Positions 45,583 to 57,700 of a stretch of DNA of 64,000 bases are shown piece by piece. The DNA comes from Brachionus rotundiformis (taxonomy: Eukaryota; Rotifera; Eurotatoria; Ploima; Brachionidae). Each line of letters opens with the position of its first letter. The first letter of the stretch is position 1. A program made the position numbers and the translations under genes. Below the pieces are notes generated by a model. The model made no database searches, was not told where the DNA came from, and was given only the letters and a program-made list of their open reading frames with translations. Where the stretch lies: NCBI GenBank assembly GCA_016802295.1, contig JAESIW010000137.1, positions 4,973,242-5,037,241 on the forward strand, given 5' to 3'.

Positions 45583-47656
45583 TCATTTTTGCTCTAATTT
45601 GATATAAGTTGTATAAATTTTTTTATTTATTTACTTTTTTTATTATATTAGAAATAAAAAATACATTTGTTCCTTAGTTCAGTAATTTTGTTTTTTATTT
45701 CAATATTAATAACATAACTAATAATTACATGCCATTTATGGCTTATATCAGGAAAAAATTATCTACAAGATGATAAACAGTTTTGGTCACCTGTTAATAA
45801 AAAAATTTTTCTATTTTCTGTCACGGTATTTTTACCAAAAATATAATTCATTTAATTTAGTTATTTGATAATAAGAATTTTAAAACCACGAGAGGAAAAA
45901 TTGGATTCTTTTAGACATAATTTAAATAAAGCTTTTTTGACAAATGTCCTCTAAAAGGAAATTAACAGAAAAATCATAAAAACTGATAATTTAATTTCTT
46001 TTTAATTTTAAGGGCAATTTATTTTAAGCTATATTAAAAAAATAAAAAAATTTAGTCCTCATATCATTTAAATTTTATTTGTTGAAGTTTTAATAAATTT
46101 GTAAATTTTATCAAAAATAAAAATATTTTTCGAATAAATTTTTAATCCTTCAAATATTTTTTTGAAAAAAGCCAAAAATTGCATCACCACTTTCTCAATC
46201 AAATGCATAAAATTTAAAAAGCTTTTTCATGGGAGAATGAGTCTTCTTGAAATACCTTTAAATTAAAAAATTTATTTGAGTTTAAAAAAAAAACTTAAAA
46301 AAATTTGATATAAATTAAAATACGTGATTTTAAAAATCACTTAATTTGAACTATTTTCGCTAGCTTTAAGCGACTAAAAGAGGCAATTTATTGTATTATT
46401 TTAAAACAGGTAAAGTTTTTCATCTTAATTTGGATATTTAGTTATTAAATTTCGGAATTAAAGATCTTATAAACAATGTAATTTTTGTAAAATATATGAA
46501 CAACAAATAAAAAACGAAAAAGATAAACTTTTGTGTTTTATTTCTGTGAGATTAATTGAATTTGAAAAAAGATAATAAAATCAAAAGCATAGCAACACCT
46601 GGCCACACATTATTGGTAACTAACAAAAAACCACACAACAAAATAAGTCTGAGACTGTTTCTATACTTTACTAAATTCTTATCGATTTTATAAGTTAAGC
46701 GCAAAGAATTATTCTGTTTTAAAATATAATTATTTCATTTAAATTAAATTTTTCAGATTGAAATTTTCAGATTATTTTTTTGAGCAAAAAATAATAAATT
46801 TTAATAAACCAGTCTTATGTTGAAATAATTTATAACTATCAAGCATCTATCTATCAATATTAGAAATATAATTTAAATAAATTTAACTTGTTTTATTACA
46901 AAGTGAACAAATGGCAGCGAAATATAATTTTTTCATTTAAACATTTATTTTAATTATTTGACTTAATTCTATTTTTAATAAGTGATTAGAGTTTAAGTTT
47001 ATTTTTAAAAATTATGACTTAATATTAAGATTAAATTATAAGAATAAACTTAAGCTAATAGTTTTAACACACTTTTTATTTGGTCAATATTCAATTACCA
47101 TAAGAAACAACAAATAGATATTAAATTTTTAAAATTGATTGTGCTTTAGAGCCACGTTGTTGCAAATTTTAATTTATCAAAAAGATAATTTAAATATCAT
47201 CAACGATAGGGGACTAAAATGCTGACAAAAGCAATCTAATGAGACTAAAAAAATCTTTTATTCGGTTGCCAAGACTAAAAACTTGAACCAAAAATAAAAT
47301 AGTAAAAATTAATTTTTAAATTTTGGCAATTGACAGGTAAAGTCAAATATTTAGAATAAAAAAAACAGTTATTTTTTAAAATCAAATATCTTAGAATTGA
47401 ATTTTAGTTCAAATTAGTCATCAGCATTCATTCAGTCATTTAGGATCACATGATCCTATTCGAATGTGTTTAATTATCGAAAAAACAGAAAATGAATAGA
47501 ATTTTTATTAGATACCTATAACAAAAATAATAATTTGTTAATAGAATTTAAATTATAAAATCAAATTTGAGAAAAAAAAATATCTCAAATATGTAATTTT
47601 AAGAAAAGTAATAATAAATTCTCATTTAAAAAATCTTGCATGGTTGTTGGAATCTT

Positions 47657-47712
47657 GCATACTTTTCAAACCATGGTACAATATATTATTCGGTTGTTAG
47701 GGAAAAGTATGC
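47657..47712. repeat. Short inverted repeat (11-bp stem)
   Basis: GCATACTTTTC (47657-47667) and GAAAAGTATGC (47702-47712) are perfectly complementary with a 34-nt spacer. The arms lie just inside a direct repeat GGTTGTTGG/GGTTGTTAG. Could be a tiny MITE remnant, or chance in AT-rich DNA. Confidence 0.35.
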
Positions 47713-48006
47713 CAAATAACTCACTTTTAACTATTGCCTAGAACTGAAAAAAATATTTTGTCAATTAATTAGTTACTTTATTAAATAGCGGAAAAGACAA
47801 GTTTATCCATTCATATCATGAAATTTTTTTTATCTTTATTATGAAAACTACTAAGAACTAAAAGAGACCCAAATCATGATTTAAAACATACTAATAATAA
47901 TTTATTACTTTTTCTTGCATTTTTAATATGGGTTAATGCAAAATTTTTCAAAATAATTTTTTATAAATTTTATAGATTTTTATTTCAACCTAACTAAAAT
48001 TTAAAA

Positions 48007-48924
48007 ATGTCATCCGAGTCGGGCCTAAAACAGCGCAAGCCAGTAAACTCATTAGAATCAAGATATGATTCGAACCAAATTCAAAGCGATAATGAAAAAG
48101 AGGATAACAACGACGAATATGACGCAGATTCCAAGGAGACCAGACTAACTTTAATGGAAGAAATACTTTTATTGGGACTAAAGGACAGAGAAGTATTCAA
48201 AGGATGCATTTTTTGGATTTGCTTTTATCTCTTTTTTTGACAGGGATACACATCTTTTTGGAATGATTGCATATCAAGTGGACTGAGGGGCTGCATTCTG
48301 ATAGAACTGGCGTTGAGAGGCCGAGTGGAATTGGAAAGACAAGGCATGAGAAAGAAAAGCTTGTCCAATCGACGTTTGATTGTAAAAAACGATACGCCAA
48401 CTGGCGATGTACTGCTTGACGAGGCTCTTAAGCACATGAAGGAAACCGATCCACCTGAGACACCAGAAGCGTGGATCGAATATCTAAGTGGCGAAACTTG
48501 GAATCCATTGAAACTAAGATACCAATTAAGGAACGTACGTGAGCGTTTAGCCAAAAGTTTAGTTGAAAAAGGTGTCTGTAGCACAGAGAAAAAAAATTTT
48601 TTCCTTTTCGATATGACCACACATCCACTAAACGATTCTCAACTAAAACAAAAATTAATAAAAAAAGTCCAAGATTCCGTTCTGTTAAAATGGTGTAATG
48701 ACGTTAATCGCATGGATAGACGATTAATGTCACTTTTGTATTTGGCTCACTCGTCCGATGTGCTTGAAAACGCTTTTTCACCCCTAAAAGACGAAGACTA
48801 CGAGGTAGCCATGAAGAGAGTGCGCGATTTGCTTAATTTGGACCCTGATGTTGAATGTGCCAAATGTACAAGTTCATCATCTATTGAAGTAGTATGGGCT
48901 GTAGTTGCCGCTTTTAACAAATAA
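48007..48924 (+). CDS. GOLPH3: Golgi phosphoprotein 3 (GPP34/Vps74 family)
   Basis: The model is join(48007..48192, 48244..48924), 288 aa, intron 51 nt. GOLPH3 binds PI4P at the trans-Golgi, links glycosyltransferases to COPI and the membrane to MYO18A. Seen: an acidic disordered N-terminus (residues 1-45), then the GPP34 domain from LTLMEEILLLGLKDRE. This is spliced to GYTSFWNDCISSGLRGCILIELALRGRVELE. The domain continues through TGDVLLDEALKHMKE, WIEYLSGETWNPLKLRYQL, RLAKSLVEKGVCSTE and FLFDMTTHPL. A beta-hairpin and VVAAFNK end it. The tryptophan and basic residues of the PI4P pocket (WNPLK...R) are in place. Length is close to human GOLPH3 (298). Confidence 0.96.
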
Positions 48925-49919
48925 AAACTATTTTATCTAGTTATTTTATTTAAAAGAAGATTTTATAATTTTTTCATGTAATTTTTCGAATCGAATAAAT
49001 TTTAAAAATAAGTTGACTAAATTGGCAGTTTTTTGTCAAGCGAAAATTTAAATAAGAAACTCAATCACAATTTATTTAATTTAATATTATTGTATTTTTT
49101 TAAATTGGAAAAAAGGACCAGCCGTACTTTGTTGTATTAGAAGTAAAATGGAAAGAACATTTATCCATGGACTTTGATTTACGGTGCAGATAAGTTGAAA
49201 TACCATTATATAAGTTATATTTTTTATTTATTTGGTTTTTTTTTTAAACACATATTTAAATAATAAAAATTATCTTTTATTCGAGTTTTAATAAGTTTAT
49301 TTTAAAAATTTTGTAAAAAATTTCTTGTTTAAAAAATATGAATTAATTGAAACTTACTTAGCCCTGACAAGATTTTTAAATAAATTATAAAAATTTGGGT
49401 TCAAAGAGATCTAATCGCAATAATTTTTTTATTTTAAATATTTTTTTAATTAAAAAATAATGACATGTGAGTTAAATAAGTTTAGCATAAAATATGTAAT
49501 AAAAAAAAATATTTATCGAAGTTAAATTCTTAGAATTAAGTCAATTTTTCTGTCGCAAAAAATGCCGATTTTTACAATACTAAAGACTTTTAGACTTAGA
49601 CTTAACTTAATTAAATGAAAAAAAAAGATATTTGATAAATAAATTTGTTATTGAATTAATTACATTTTTAAAATACTTAATTCTAATTCAAAATGAAAAT
49701 AAAAATTTTCTGTTTAAGCTATCTATTGCTCTTAAAAAAAGAGTTTAATCTTAATATTTATTAAAATGATAAGATAAACACAAGAAAAGATAAATAAATA
49801 AGCATTTTATTTTTTGTCAAGACAAAAGCAAATTTTGTTATGCTCAAAGTACAACCTGGCAATTAAAAATTCAGTAATTTTAATCATTTTGCTTTGTTCA
49901 ATTCATAAAAATAGCTAAA
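48925..49919. other. Intergenic
   Basis: About 1 kb of AT-rich spacer between two plus-strand genes. No coding frame or repeat is recognisable. Confidence 0.5.
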
Positions 49920-51233
49920 ATGAGTAAAAATGCACTAAATCCGATTCTGTTCAGACCAAAACGATTGCGGCACCTGTCATGGTTGAGATTGAAAAACTTA
50001 CAAATCAAAACAAATCTGTTCTATGTATGGTTCACAATTCATTTAGACAAACAATCATCCGCAATTTATCTCAGCGAAAAGCTCCAGAACGACCACAATC
50101 CAAGTTGGAAGCTGAAAAACTTAAGTAAATTTGCTCAAAAAAAATTTATTCTCAGAGTCTGGTATTCTGACAGAACAAGTGAACAGAACAACTTAAATTT
50201 AAGACTAAAACTTTTGTTACAAGCAGACATCGACTTGGACCATTTTATCTATTTAGGCGATGTAAATTTGAACTACTCGAGCAATGAGTTTAATAATTTT
50301 ATAATCTTGGAAATTTTTGATAATTTTGTTTTTTGTGAACCAATTAATGAAAAACTTCCAGTTAAAGAGCAAAATGTACGTAAAATGAGCTCAAATGAGC
50401 CAAAAAAATCATACGATCTAAGCCTACTGCGTAGATTGTGTAATTTTGACCGAGTGATACAAGATAATAAGAAAAAAGCTGATAACTTTAAGTCACATAC
50501 CAACCCACGTCTTGAATCTTTATACCACTATACTAAACTTAAACTAAAAGTGGAAGAAAAAAATTATAACATAGAATTGTATAAAATGAATTTAGATAGT
50601 ATTAAACAGTCAATAACAAGCTTAAAAGAGACCAATATGATGTTAAGTAAATCTATTTTGTTGTACAAAAATTCAAGGGACAATATTGCCACGAAATGTC
50701 GAGAGCAAAAAGAAAATATAATAGATTATAAAGCTAAATGTGAAAATATTCTACATGAGCAGTTAGAGTTTAAAAAGGGAATTAAAATCCGGCAGAAAAA
50801 ATTGGTAATGGATCTACGAGAGATTTTTACCATCAATAAAATGAAAAATAGTTCAAGCAAGATTTTAAATGTTTGTTTGGACTATTCAAAGAAATATGAG
50901 GAAACGACCGAAATTGAAATGAGTGTGGCCTTGGGGTTTTTTGTCCAAGCTTTAGAAATTTTGTCATTTATTATAGCCGTACCATTGCGATATCCCGTAG
51001 TATTCAGGTCTTCCAAATCGACAATTGTTGAATTCGTCGAAAATGGAAATATAAAGGAACATGCTTTGTTTAGGACCACACACGACGTAGATTACAGTTT
51101 TATATATGCCTTAAAATTATTAGAAAACGATGTTATTCAATTAAGAGTTTTGCTAGATCCAAAATATGATTTAAAATATAAAGAAGATATTCTTACTCAT
51201 TTAAAATGGATATTTGATTATTTAGTGATTTAG
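49920..51233 (+). CDS. UVRAG: UVRAG/Vps38-like PI3-kinase complex II subunit
   Basis: Intronless frame, 437 aa. UVRAG pairs with Beclin 1, VPS34 and VPS15 in the endosomal PI3KC3-C2 complex for autophagosome and endosome maturation. Seen: an N-terminal RPKRLRHLSWLRLKNL start followed by a C2-like domain with YLSEKLQNDHNPSWKL and FILRVWYSD. A LGDVNL strand, then a basic linker and about 150 residues of coiled coil (about 190-300) follow. The BARA2-like C-terminal domain has ALGFFVQALEILSFIIAVPL, LRYPVVFRSSKSTI and FIYALKLLENDVIQLR. The order matches the family, though the protein is shorter than human UVRAG (about 700) because the long disordered C-terminal extension is missing. Absence of introns is unusual here. 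Confidence 0.88.
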   Translation: MSKNALNPILFRPKRLRHLSWLRLKNLQIKTNLFYVWFTIHLDKQSSAIYLSEKLQNDHNPSWKLKNLSKFAQKKFILRVWYSDRTSEQNNLNLRLKLLLQADIDLDHFIYLGDVNLNYSSNEFNNFIILEIFDNFVFCEPINEKLPVKEQNVRKMSSNEPKKSYDLSLLRRLCNFDRVIQDNKKKADNFKSHTNPRLESLYHYTKLKLKVEEKNYNIELYKMNLDSIKQSITSLKETNMMLSKSILLYKNSRDNIATKCREQKENIIDYKAKCENILHEQLEFKKGIKIRQKKLVMDLREIFTINKMKNSSSKILNVCLDYSKKYEETTEIEMSVALGFFVQALEILSFIIAVPLRYPVVFRSSKSTIVEFVENGNIKEHALFRTTHDVDYSFIYALKLLENDVIQLRVLLDPKYDLKYKEDILTHLKWIFDYLVI

Positions 51234-52232
51234 ACTTGTCATATTAAATTATTCCGGTTGGCAATTTAGTAATGCAACCATTTTTTTGGTTATTTAAATA
51301 TTTATAAGCTTAAAATTAATTAAATTACCGATCATTCCCATGAAAGATTTTTTATTTAATTTTTTTTAATCTAAGATGAAAATAAAATGTTTTTTTTAAT
51401 TTTTTTCTTTTCTATAAAAAAATAGTTAATTTATTAAAATGATATTTTGGTCGGACAGTTTATTTGAAAAATTTTCAATCATATCTTAATATATATATAT
51501 ACTTATACTTAAAGCCAAGCAATCATTTATTAAATGAAACAATTTTTCTTAAATTAACAAAAACAGGATATTTTATCAAGCTCATACTATCAAATTTAAT
51601 TTTGTTATTCTTTTAAGCTATAATTATGTTTTTTAAAAAGTTTAAATTAATTTAAGAATAAATTACTAATCAAAATCTCCTTTTTTTAATATTATCTTTA
51701 AAAATTCAAAAATTATTATATTTTTGCTTAATTCTTAAATTAATAAAGGAAAAATTGTTTAAAAATTTTAGTTGATATTTTACAAAATAACTCAGAATTT
51801 ATTACTGAGTTATTAATGCTGATCTTACTATGCTTATTTTTTACTAATCTTAATTAAATAAATTAAATTGCTCAGACATAAATAGATAAATTTAGTTAAA
51901 TAATTAAATTTATTGAAATAATTTCATGTCAACGTTAAGTGGCTAAATAAATTCATCAATTTGAGTGCATTTTTGGATTTTTCAGCTAAAATTTTCTCGC
52001 TTGATTGGACCTTAAAGCTCAAACATAAAAATACATAGCCTTATTGCAAAAAGTGCTCAATTAGTACTTAATTTTAAATATTAATTTCAATTTTTTAATC
52101 GAATATTCGCCTGATTTAATCTTGAATTATACCTGTATTGGCAATTAATTATTTTATTTAATATAATTTGCAAAAGAATACTTCAAAAAGACACCTATAA
52201 ATTGATTGATATTTATATTTTCGATTTTAAAA
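51234..52232. other. Intergenic
   Basis: About 1 kb, AT-rich; a short (AT)n run at about 51488-51502 and no coding signal. Confidence 0.5.
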
Positions 52233-53279
52233 ATGGAATCAAAATATAAACAGAATAAATCCTTGAACATGTCTGAAAAACAGGTATCAACAGTGATAAT
52301 TAGAGGCTTGCCAATGGTATCTTTGAATATTGATGGAAAAGAAAGAGTTTGTTTGGCTCAAATATCTAATTTGCTGCTTCAGAAATTCAGCTATAATGAA
52401 ATTCATAACAGAAGGGTAGCATTGGGAATTAACTGCATTCAATGCACTACCAATCAACTGGAAATTTTGCGAAATGCAGGAGCAATGCCATCTTCGTCCC
52501 GCAGATGCGGAATGATAACAAAAAAAGAAGCAGAAAGACTTATCAATTCTTTTTTGGAAGAAATTAGGCCTCCTAGTCTGCCAGAATCTTTTTTCTTTCA
52601 AGTTGAGCATAAATGTGAATATGGTTGTACTGGAATTTTTTATCCATCAAGGTACAACAGCAGTAGAGCCAAGTGTATTCGCTGTACACATTGTAGTTTA
52701 TATTTTTCACCAAATAAGTTCATATTTCATTCACATGAAAAGTCCAATGTTATCTATAAATCAACAAGTAATTTGAATATTAACTCTTGGCGCAAGCATA
52801 TAACTCTTATTAATCCAAATAATGATGAAGAATTGAATAATGCTTGGGAAGATGTTAAATCAATTTTTAATAGTGGTAAACGAAAAAGAACTATAACTTA
52901 TCTGGATTCAGATTCTGATTCGCAAGTAAATAACTCTGACCGATTAGTTTATAGCCAAGTGGAAGAAAATAAGGAAATTGGAGCAGCGAGTTATTCATTT
53001 GATACAGTGAAAAATTTTTTAAATATGAACTATGGGCTGATAAATCTGATGAGCCCATATCAAGCTCCATACTTGATGCCCGATTTTCTACAATTAAATA
53101 GACATCTTTTGTCTAATAGCTTTTTGACTAAGCCAGCTAATTCGACTAGTTTTTTGGTAAATTGTCTGCTAAACAAAATGGAAAATATCACAAGTGAAGC
53201 TAGTCCTAATGAAAATGAATCAAATGGTGGATGCTCGTCTAGGAAAAAATTTCTTAGTATACAAAAATATTTAGATTAA
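52233..53279 (+). CDS. SKI/SNO-family transcriptional corepressor, SKOR (Corl/LBXCOR) type
   Basis: Intronless frame, 348 aa from the first ATG. SKOR proteins are nuclear corepressors acting with homeodomain proteins and SMADs, mainly in neurons. Seen: the Ski/Sno/Dac DNA-binding-like domain (about 25-115) with ERVCLAQISNLLLQ, RRVALGINCIQCTTNQLEIL and RNAGAMPSSSRRCGMITK. The SMAD4-binding zinc domain (about 120-220) has HKCEYGCTGIFYPSRYNSS, AKCIRCTHCSLYFSPNKFIF and HSH, followed by NSWRKHI, ELNNAWEDVKSIFN and GKRKR. These blocks point to SKOR rather than SKI or Dachshund. The C-terminal 120 residues are Ser/Asn-rich. The family normally continues for hundreds of residues with a coiled coil, which is absent here. 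Confidence 0.93.
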   Translation: MESKYKQNKSLNMSEKQVSTVIIRGLPMVSLNIDGKERVCLAQISNLLLQKFSYNEIHNRRVALGINCIQCTTNQLEILRNAGAMPSSSRRCGMITKKEAERLINSFLEEIRPPSLPESFFFQVEHKCEYGCTGIFYPSRYNSSRAKCIRCTHCSLYFSPNKFIFHSHEKSNVIYKSTSNLNINSWRKHITLINPNNDEELNNAWEDVKSIFNSGKRKRTITYLDSDSDSQVNNSDRLVYSQVEENKEIGAASYSFDTVKNFLNMNYGLINLMSPYQAPYLMPDFLQLNRHLLSNSFLTKPANSTSFLVNCLLNKMENITSEASPNENESNGGCSSRKKFLSIQKYLD

Positions 53280-54788
53280 TTATTTTGGAATAAGTTTTTA
53301 TTTTTTCTTTTTTAATTATTTTTCTAATTATTATATTAAATATAAAAATTATTAAAAATATCTTTTTTTACTGATTTTTTTTATTTTGCTGATATGTTTT
53401 CCAAAACTAATATCAACCAATTTTCTTGTTTTCATTAAAGAAATAAGTCTTTATTGAAAACATTGCCTAAAACTAGTTTAAATTTTGTCAGAATTTATTA
53501 GTTTTCGTGGCCTTTTTCAGCTGCTGGGCTACTCTTTATTTTATTTTCGAGTTGATTTTTAATTTGTATTAATAAAATAATATAAAATAAATATTTTTGC
53601 TTTTCTGTATCTCTTTTAAGAGTCAAATTTTATTAGTGATGTTGTTTCTTGGTGTCTCTATCTCAATATCATTATAATGCTGATCTAGATTGGTCAAATA
53701 ACATAATATTTATCAACTTTAACAGATATCCAATTTGAAATTTAAAATTCCAACAGCTTTTGTTTAATTGAGCTTCAACCTGGACAAGATCATAGTTACA
53801 GATTACTGTGCTATTACAATAACAGGTAAAATTAAGCTTATAAAGAATGCATAATGATATTGAAACAAATTTATCTATAAATAAATATAGGGACTAATTA
53901 AATTATAACTATTTCTTTTAATTTTTGGGAAGTTAAAATATTTGGCGTATTTTTAACAAAATATAAATATCATATTTTGTTGGTATCTCAAATTTTCAAG
54001 AGCTTTAGTTTATTTCTTTAGTCTGTCAAACTTTCTTTTTACCAAATTGGTGATTTTAAATTCGTTGGACATGTCATCAATTCAATTATGTACTTGCATT
54101 TATATTTTTCAATTATACTGGACAGCAACATCTTCCTTCTTTCCATTTAGAAGCATCTTTTGGTAACTTCATTATCCAAATTTCCAAACTGAAAATGCTT
54201 TTTTTATTTTAATAATATATACTCCTGCGCATTTCAGCAAGATTTAGATTTTTGCTGGTTACTTTTAGATCATTTTTTGATTATATTCATAGCATTATAT
54301 GAGATGAAAAAAAAATTCAACAAGCTACCAAGAAGATAGTCATCAAATACTGGGTATTTTATTTTCCACTCAACTTATAATTAATTTAATCACATTTTTT
54401 TTGAAATAATTATTTAAGATACTGACTAAAAAAAAATATAATACTAAGGTTCCAACATATATTGTAATTAAATTTCTACTCAGAAATAGTATCAAATTTA
54501 TTTGATTATCTAAAATTTATCAATCAGGTATTAAATAATAAAATATTTTCAAGAATTGTTGGTAGTTGAATTATAAGAAAATATAATTCAGCATAAAGTT
54601 TATTTTTATAAAAAAATAAAGGCATTTAAGAATTTTCAAAAGAGAGGTTCCAGTATCCTAGCTATTTCTTAGCAACTGTATAAGCCATTTGAAAAATCAA
54701 ACTAAATAATTCGCATTCAAACTTTTTACTATAGTTAAATGTTTATGATTTATTTATTGCTTTTATAGCTGTCCTTAACGATAAGAAA
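53280..54788. other. Intergenic
   Basis: 1.5 kb of AT-rich spacer between two plus-strand genes. I see no coding frame, repeat or RNA gene. A TTTTATAG acceptor ending at 54769 precedes the next ATG by 19 nt and may be a trans-splice or 5' UTR splice site. Confidence 0.5.
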
Positions 54789-57700
54789 ATGAAGTAAATA
54801 ACAATTAATTATTTGATAAAATTTACTAATCTTAATATTGATAAGAGATAACTCAGTAGAAAAAATAGAAGAACAGGTCAGAATCATTGCCGAATCATCA
54901 AGATCAAGGCTACATGAATTTTTTGTTGACTACGATCGACTCAGAAGTGGTTATATAACCAGTAAGTTAATTATCAAAATCTAAATCTAGCTATTTTATA
55001 ATTATCTTCTTTGTAGAATCACAGTTCCAACGCATCCTTGATCAAGTGCTTAAATCTTCACTAAGCTCAGAACAAATTGATATTCTTTCTAATAAATATG
55101 ATCTGAAAAGAAACTCGACCGTAAATTACCGAGAATTTTGTCGGAACGTTTATCGAGAATTTCCTGAAAATGATTTTAGATCTAATCCTGAAAAAAATGT
55201 TTTCAAAAATCCTGAATATCTTGGCACATTTAGATCTTTACAAAAGTTAGATAATAGTGAAGAACAACTACTCAATGGTCTTCTATCCGAGCTTAACACT
55301 TATTATTCAAAAAAAAATCTTGATCTTTTGCCTAGCTTTAGAGATTTTGACCGAAATAATATTGGTATAATTACTGAAAGCCAGGTAAAAAAAATTAAAT
55401 TAAACTAAAATTAATATTCATTTTATACTACATATTTATTTAGTTTTTAAGAGTGATGACTGAGCCTACTATGAATCATGAAGAGCTAGGTCTGTTAATA
55501 CGAAAATATCAACAGCCGGATGCCAAGTCAATGGTCAACTATCTTAATTTTTACAATGACTTAATGAGCAAAACAGAGCCTAAAGGAGAGCTGTCGAAAT
55601 TTTCTCAATCAAATTTGACCAAAAAAGAAGTAAGTCATTGATCAAAAAATTAATTTTAGATAAAATTTTGATTTTATCATTTAATAATTATTAAATAATT
55701 AAATAAGATAATTTTTTAGTTGGTATGACTTTTATTTACATTAAGTACATTTTTAAGTTTAATACCTAACAAATCAGAATAGTTTTGCTGCGTTAAATTT
55801 TTTTTAAATAAAATTTTATCTTAAAAAATTAATTTAATTTTTGAATATAAATTATAATTTTTTTTTTCAAAAGGGAGCTATTCTCTCTATTCAAGAAATA
55901 ATTGATAGAATATCAATTTCATGTCATAAAGAAGGCATAAGAATTACAGATTTTTTCAGAGACTACGACAGATTACGCAGTGGTGTGATTACCGACCGGC
56001 AATTTTCTACTGCATTATCTCTGTCTGTGAAAAAACCAGCCAATTTGTCTGATGATGACATAAAACAATTGATCGAGTATTGTAGAAGAGGCGATGACCG
56101 GTGTGACTACAAGATGTTTATTGATGCTGTCGAAAATGTTTTTAACATTCCGGATATGGAAAAAAAACCATTGGCAAAAGTCATTCGACCACCGAATGGT
56201 CTTTTATCTAAGGTGTCAATTTGATTTGATAAAATATTATACTTTTATTTTAATAAATTATTGTTAAAGACTTTAAATGGAAATTTGAGTGCAAGCGAAG
56301 AAGAAATTGTTCAATCCACTCTTAATACCATCGCAGAAAGAGTCAGAAAATTCAAACTTCAACTATTTACTTATTTTAAAGACTTTGATAGAGTATAAAT
56401 GATATTAATTAGAATATATAAGATAATAACACTTTTTTTTAAGAGTTCAGCCTTTACCAGAAATGTGACCAAAATTCAATTCGGAAGGGTCTTATCAACT
56501 TTGGGTCTTATGCCATCGACTAATGAATTTGAACTACTGTGCAAAAAATTTGAAGATCCAACAACTGGTGATGTTAATTATCCAGCTTTTTGTCAAGGAG
56601 TCGATGAAGGTTTGAACCACAGTAAAAAATAACAAAAATAGTAATAATTCAATTTTTATTTTTTAGATTATGTTGGAAGTATTATTGACAATTTGGAATA
56701 CGAAGATGAAAACAAAAAAGAAATAGTAGAAAAAAACTTCCCTCTTGACATTTCTTCAGTTGACCTGAATGAGCTTATGGGTCGAATTAGAAGCCATTGT
56801 TTATCTAATCGCATTAGAATAAAAGAATTTTTCCAAGATATGGACCCATTGAATTCTGGTTTTGTTACCAAAGCTCAATTTGTTCGCTGCCTAAGCTCAT
56901 TTGGCTTGAGCTCAATCGGATCATTCAATATAAACAAGGTTCAAACTGAAGCGTTGTGCAATGAGTACATGCATCCAAATGATTTCAAAAAGGTTAATTG
57001 GAAAAAATTTGAGGAAGATGTTGAATCTGTTTTCACGATTAGAAATTTGGAAAAAAATCCGAACATTTTGGTTCCAAATTCGGAAAAATTTTTGATGCCA
57101 CCCCCAGGAACTGTGAGCTGGAAAGATAATGAAAATTTAAATACCACTGAGAATTACAATTTTGTAATTGACCAACTTCGTGAAATTGTTAATCAACGCA
57201 GAATTGATTGCTGGCCTCCGTTTAAGGATTTCGATAAGCTCAACAGAGGACATGTTACCAGTCAACAATTTCGCCAATCTCTAGCCAAGCTTGGTCTCCC
57301 TGTTTTGGACAAGGATGTTCAAATATTAGAAGCAAAATACATGGATAACCTTGGATTTAATTACAATGAATTTTTGGCAAAGCTACAGCCTCATCCGACT
57401 TTGGTACCAAAATATTCAGAGTTCAGGACTGAATTGGCTAAATTAAACTCTAAGAATAACAACTATGAAACCAATCCTTTTACAGATGTTCAATCTATTT
57501 TGATTAAAGTAAAAGATCAGGTAGACCACTTAAAATTTAATTAAATCAAATAAATTATTATTTTGCATTAAAGGTTTATAAAAGACGAATTAGTATTTAC
57601 GAATGGCTAAGAGATCATGACAAGCTAAATTCAGGAAAATTACTCAAAGATACTTTTAAACGTGCAATCAATTTATGTAATTTGGATTTGGAAAAAACTG

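Larger units (their letters stand above)
44681..48006. other. Gene-poor intergenic region, 3.3 kb
   Basis: AT-rich and largely featureless. It contains one broken reading frame (45111-45582) and one small hairpin (47657-47712), listed separately. No other coding signal is seen on either strand. Confidence 0.55.

Noticed and set aside
55630..55873. 244-nt gap as a boundary between two EF-hand genes
   Set aside because: Canonical donor and acceptor in phase 0 and continuous repeat periodicity support one gene with a longer intron.
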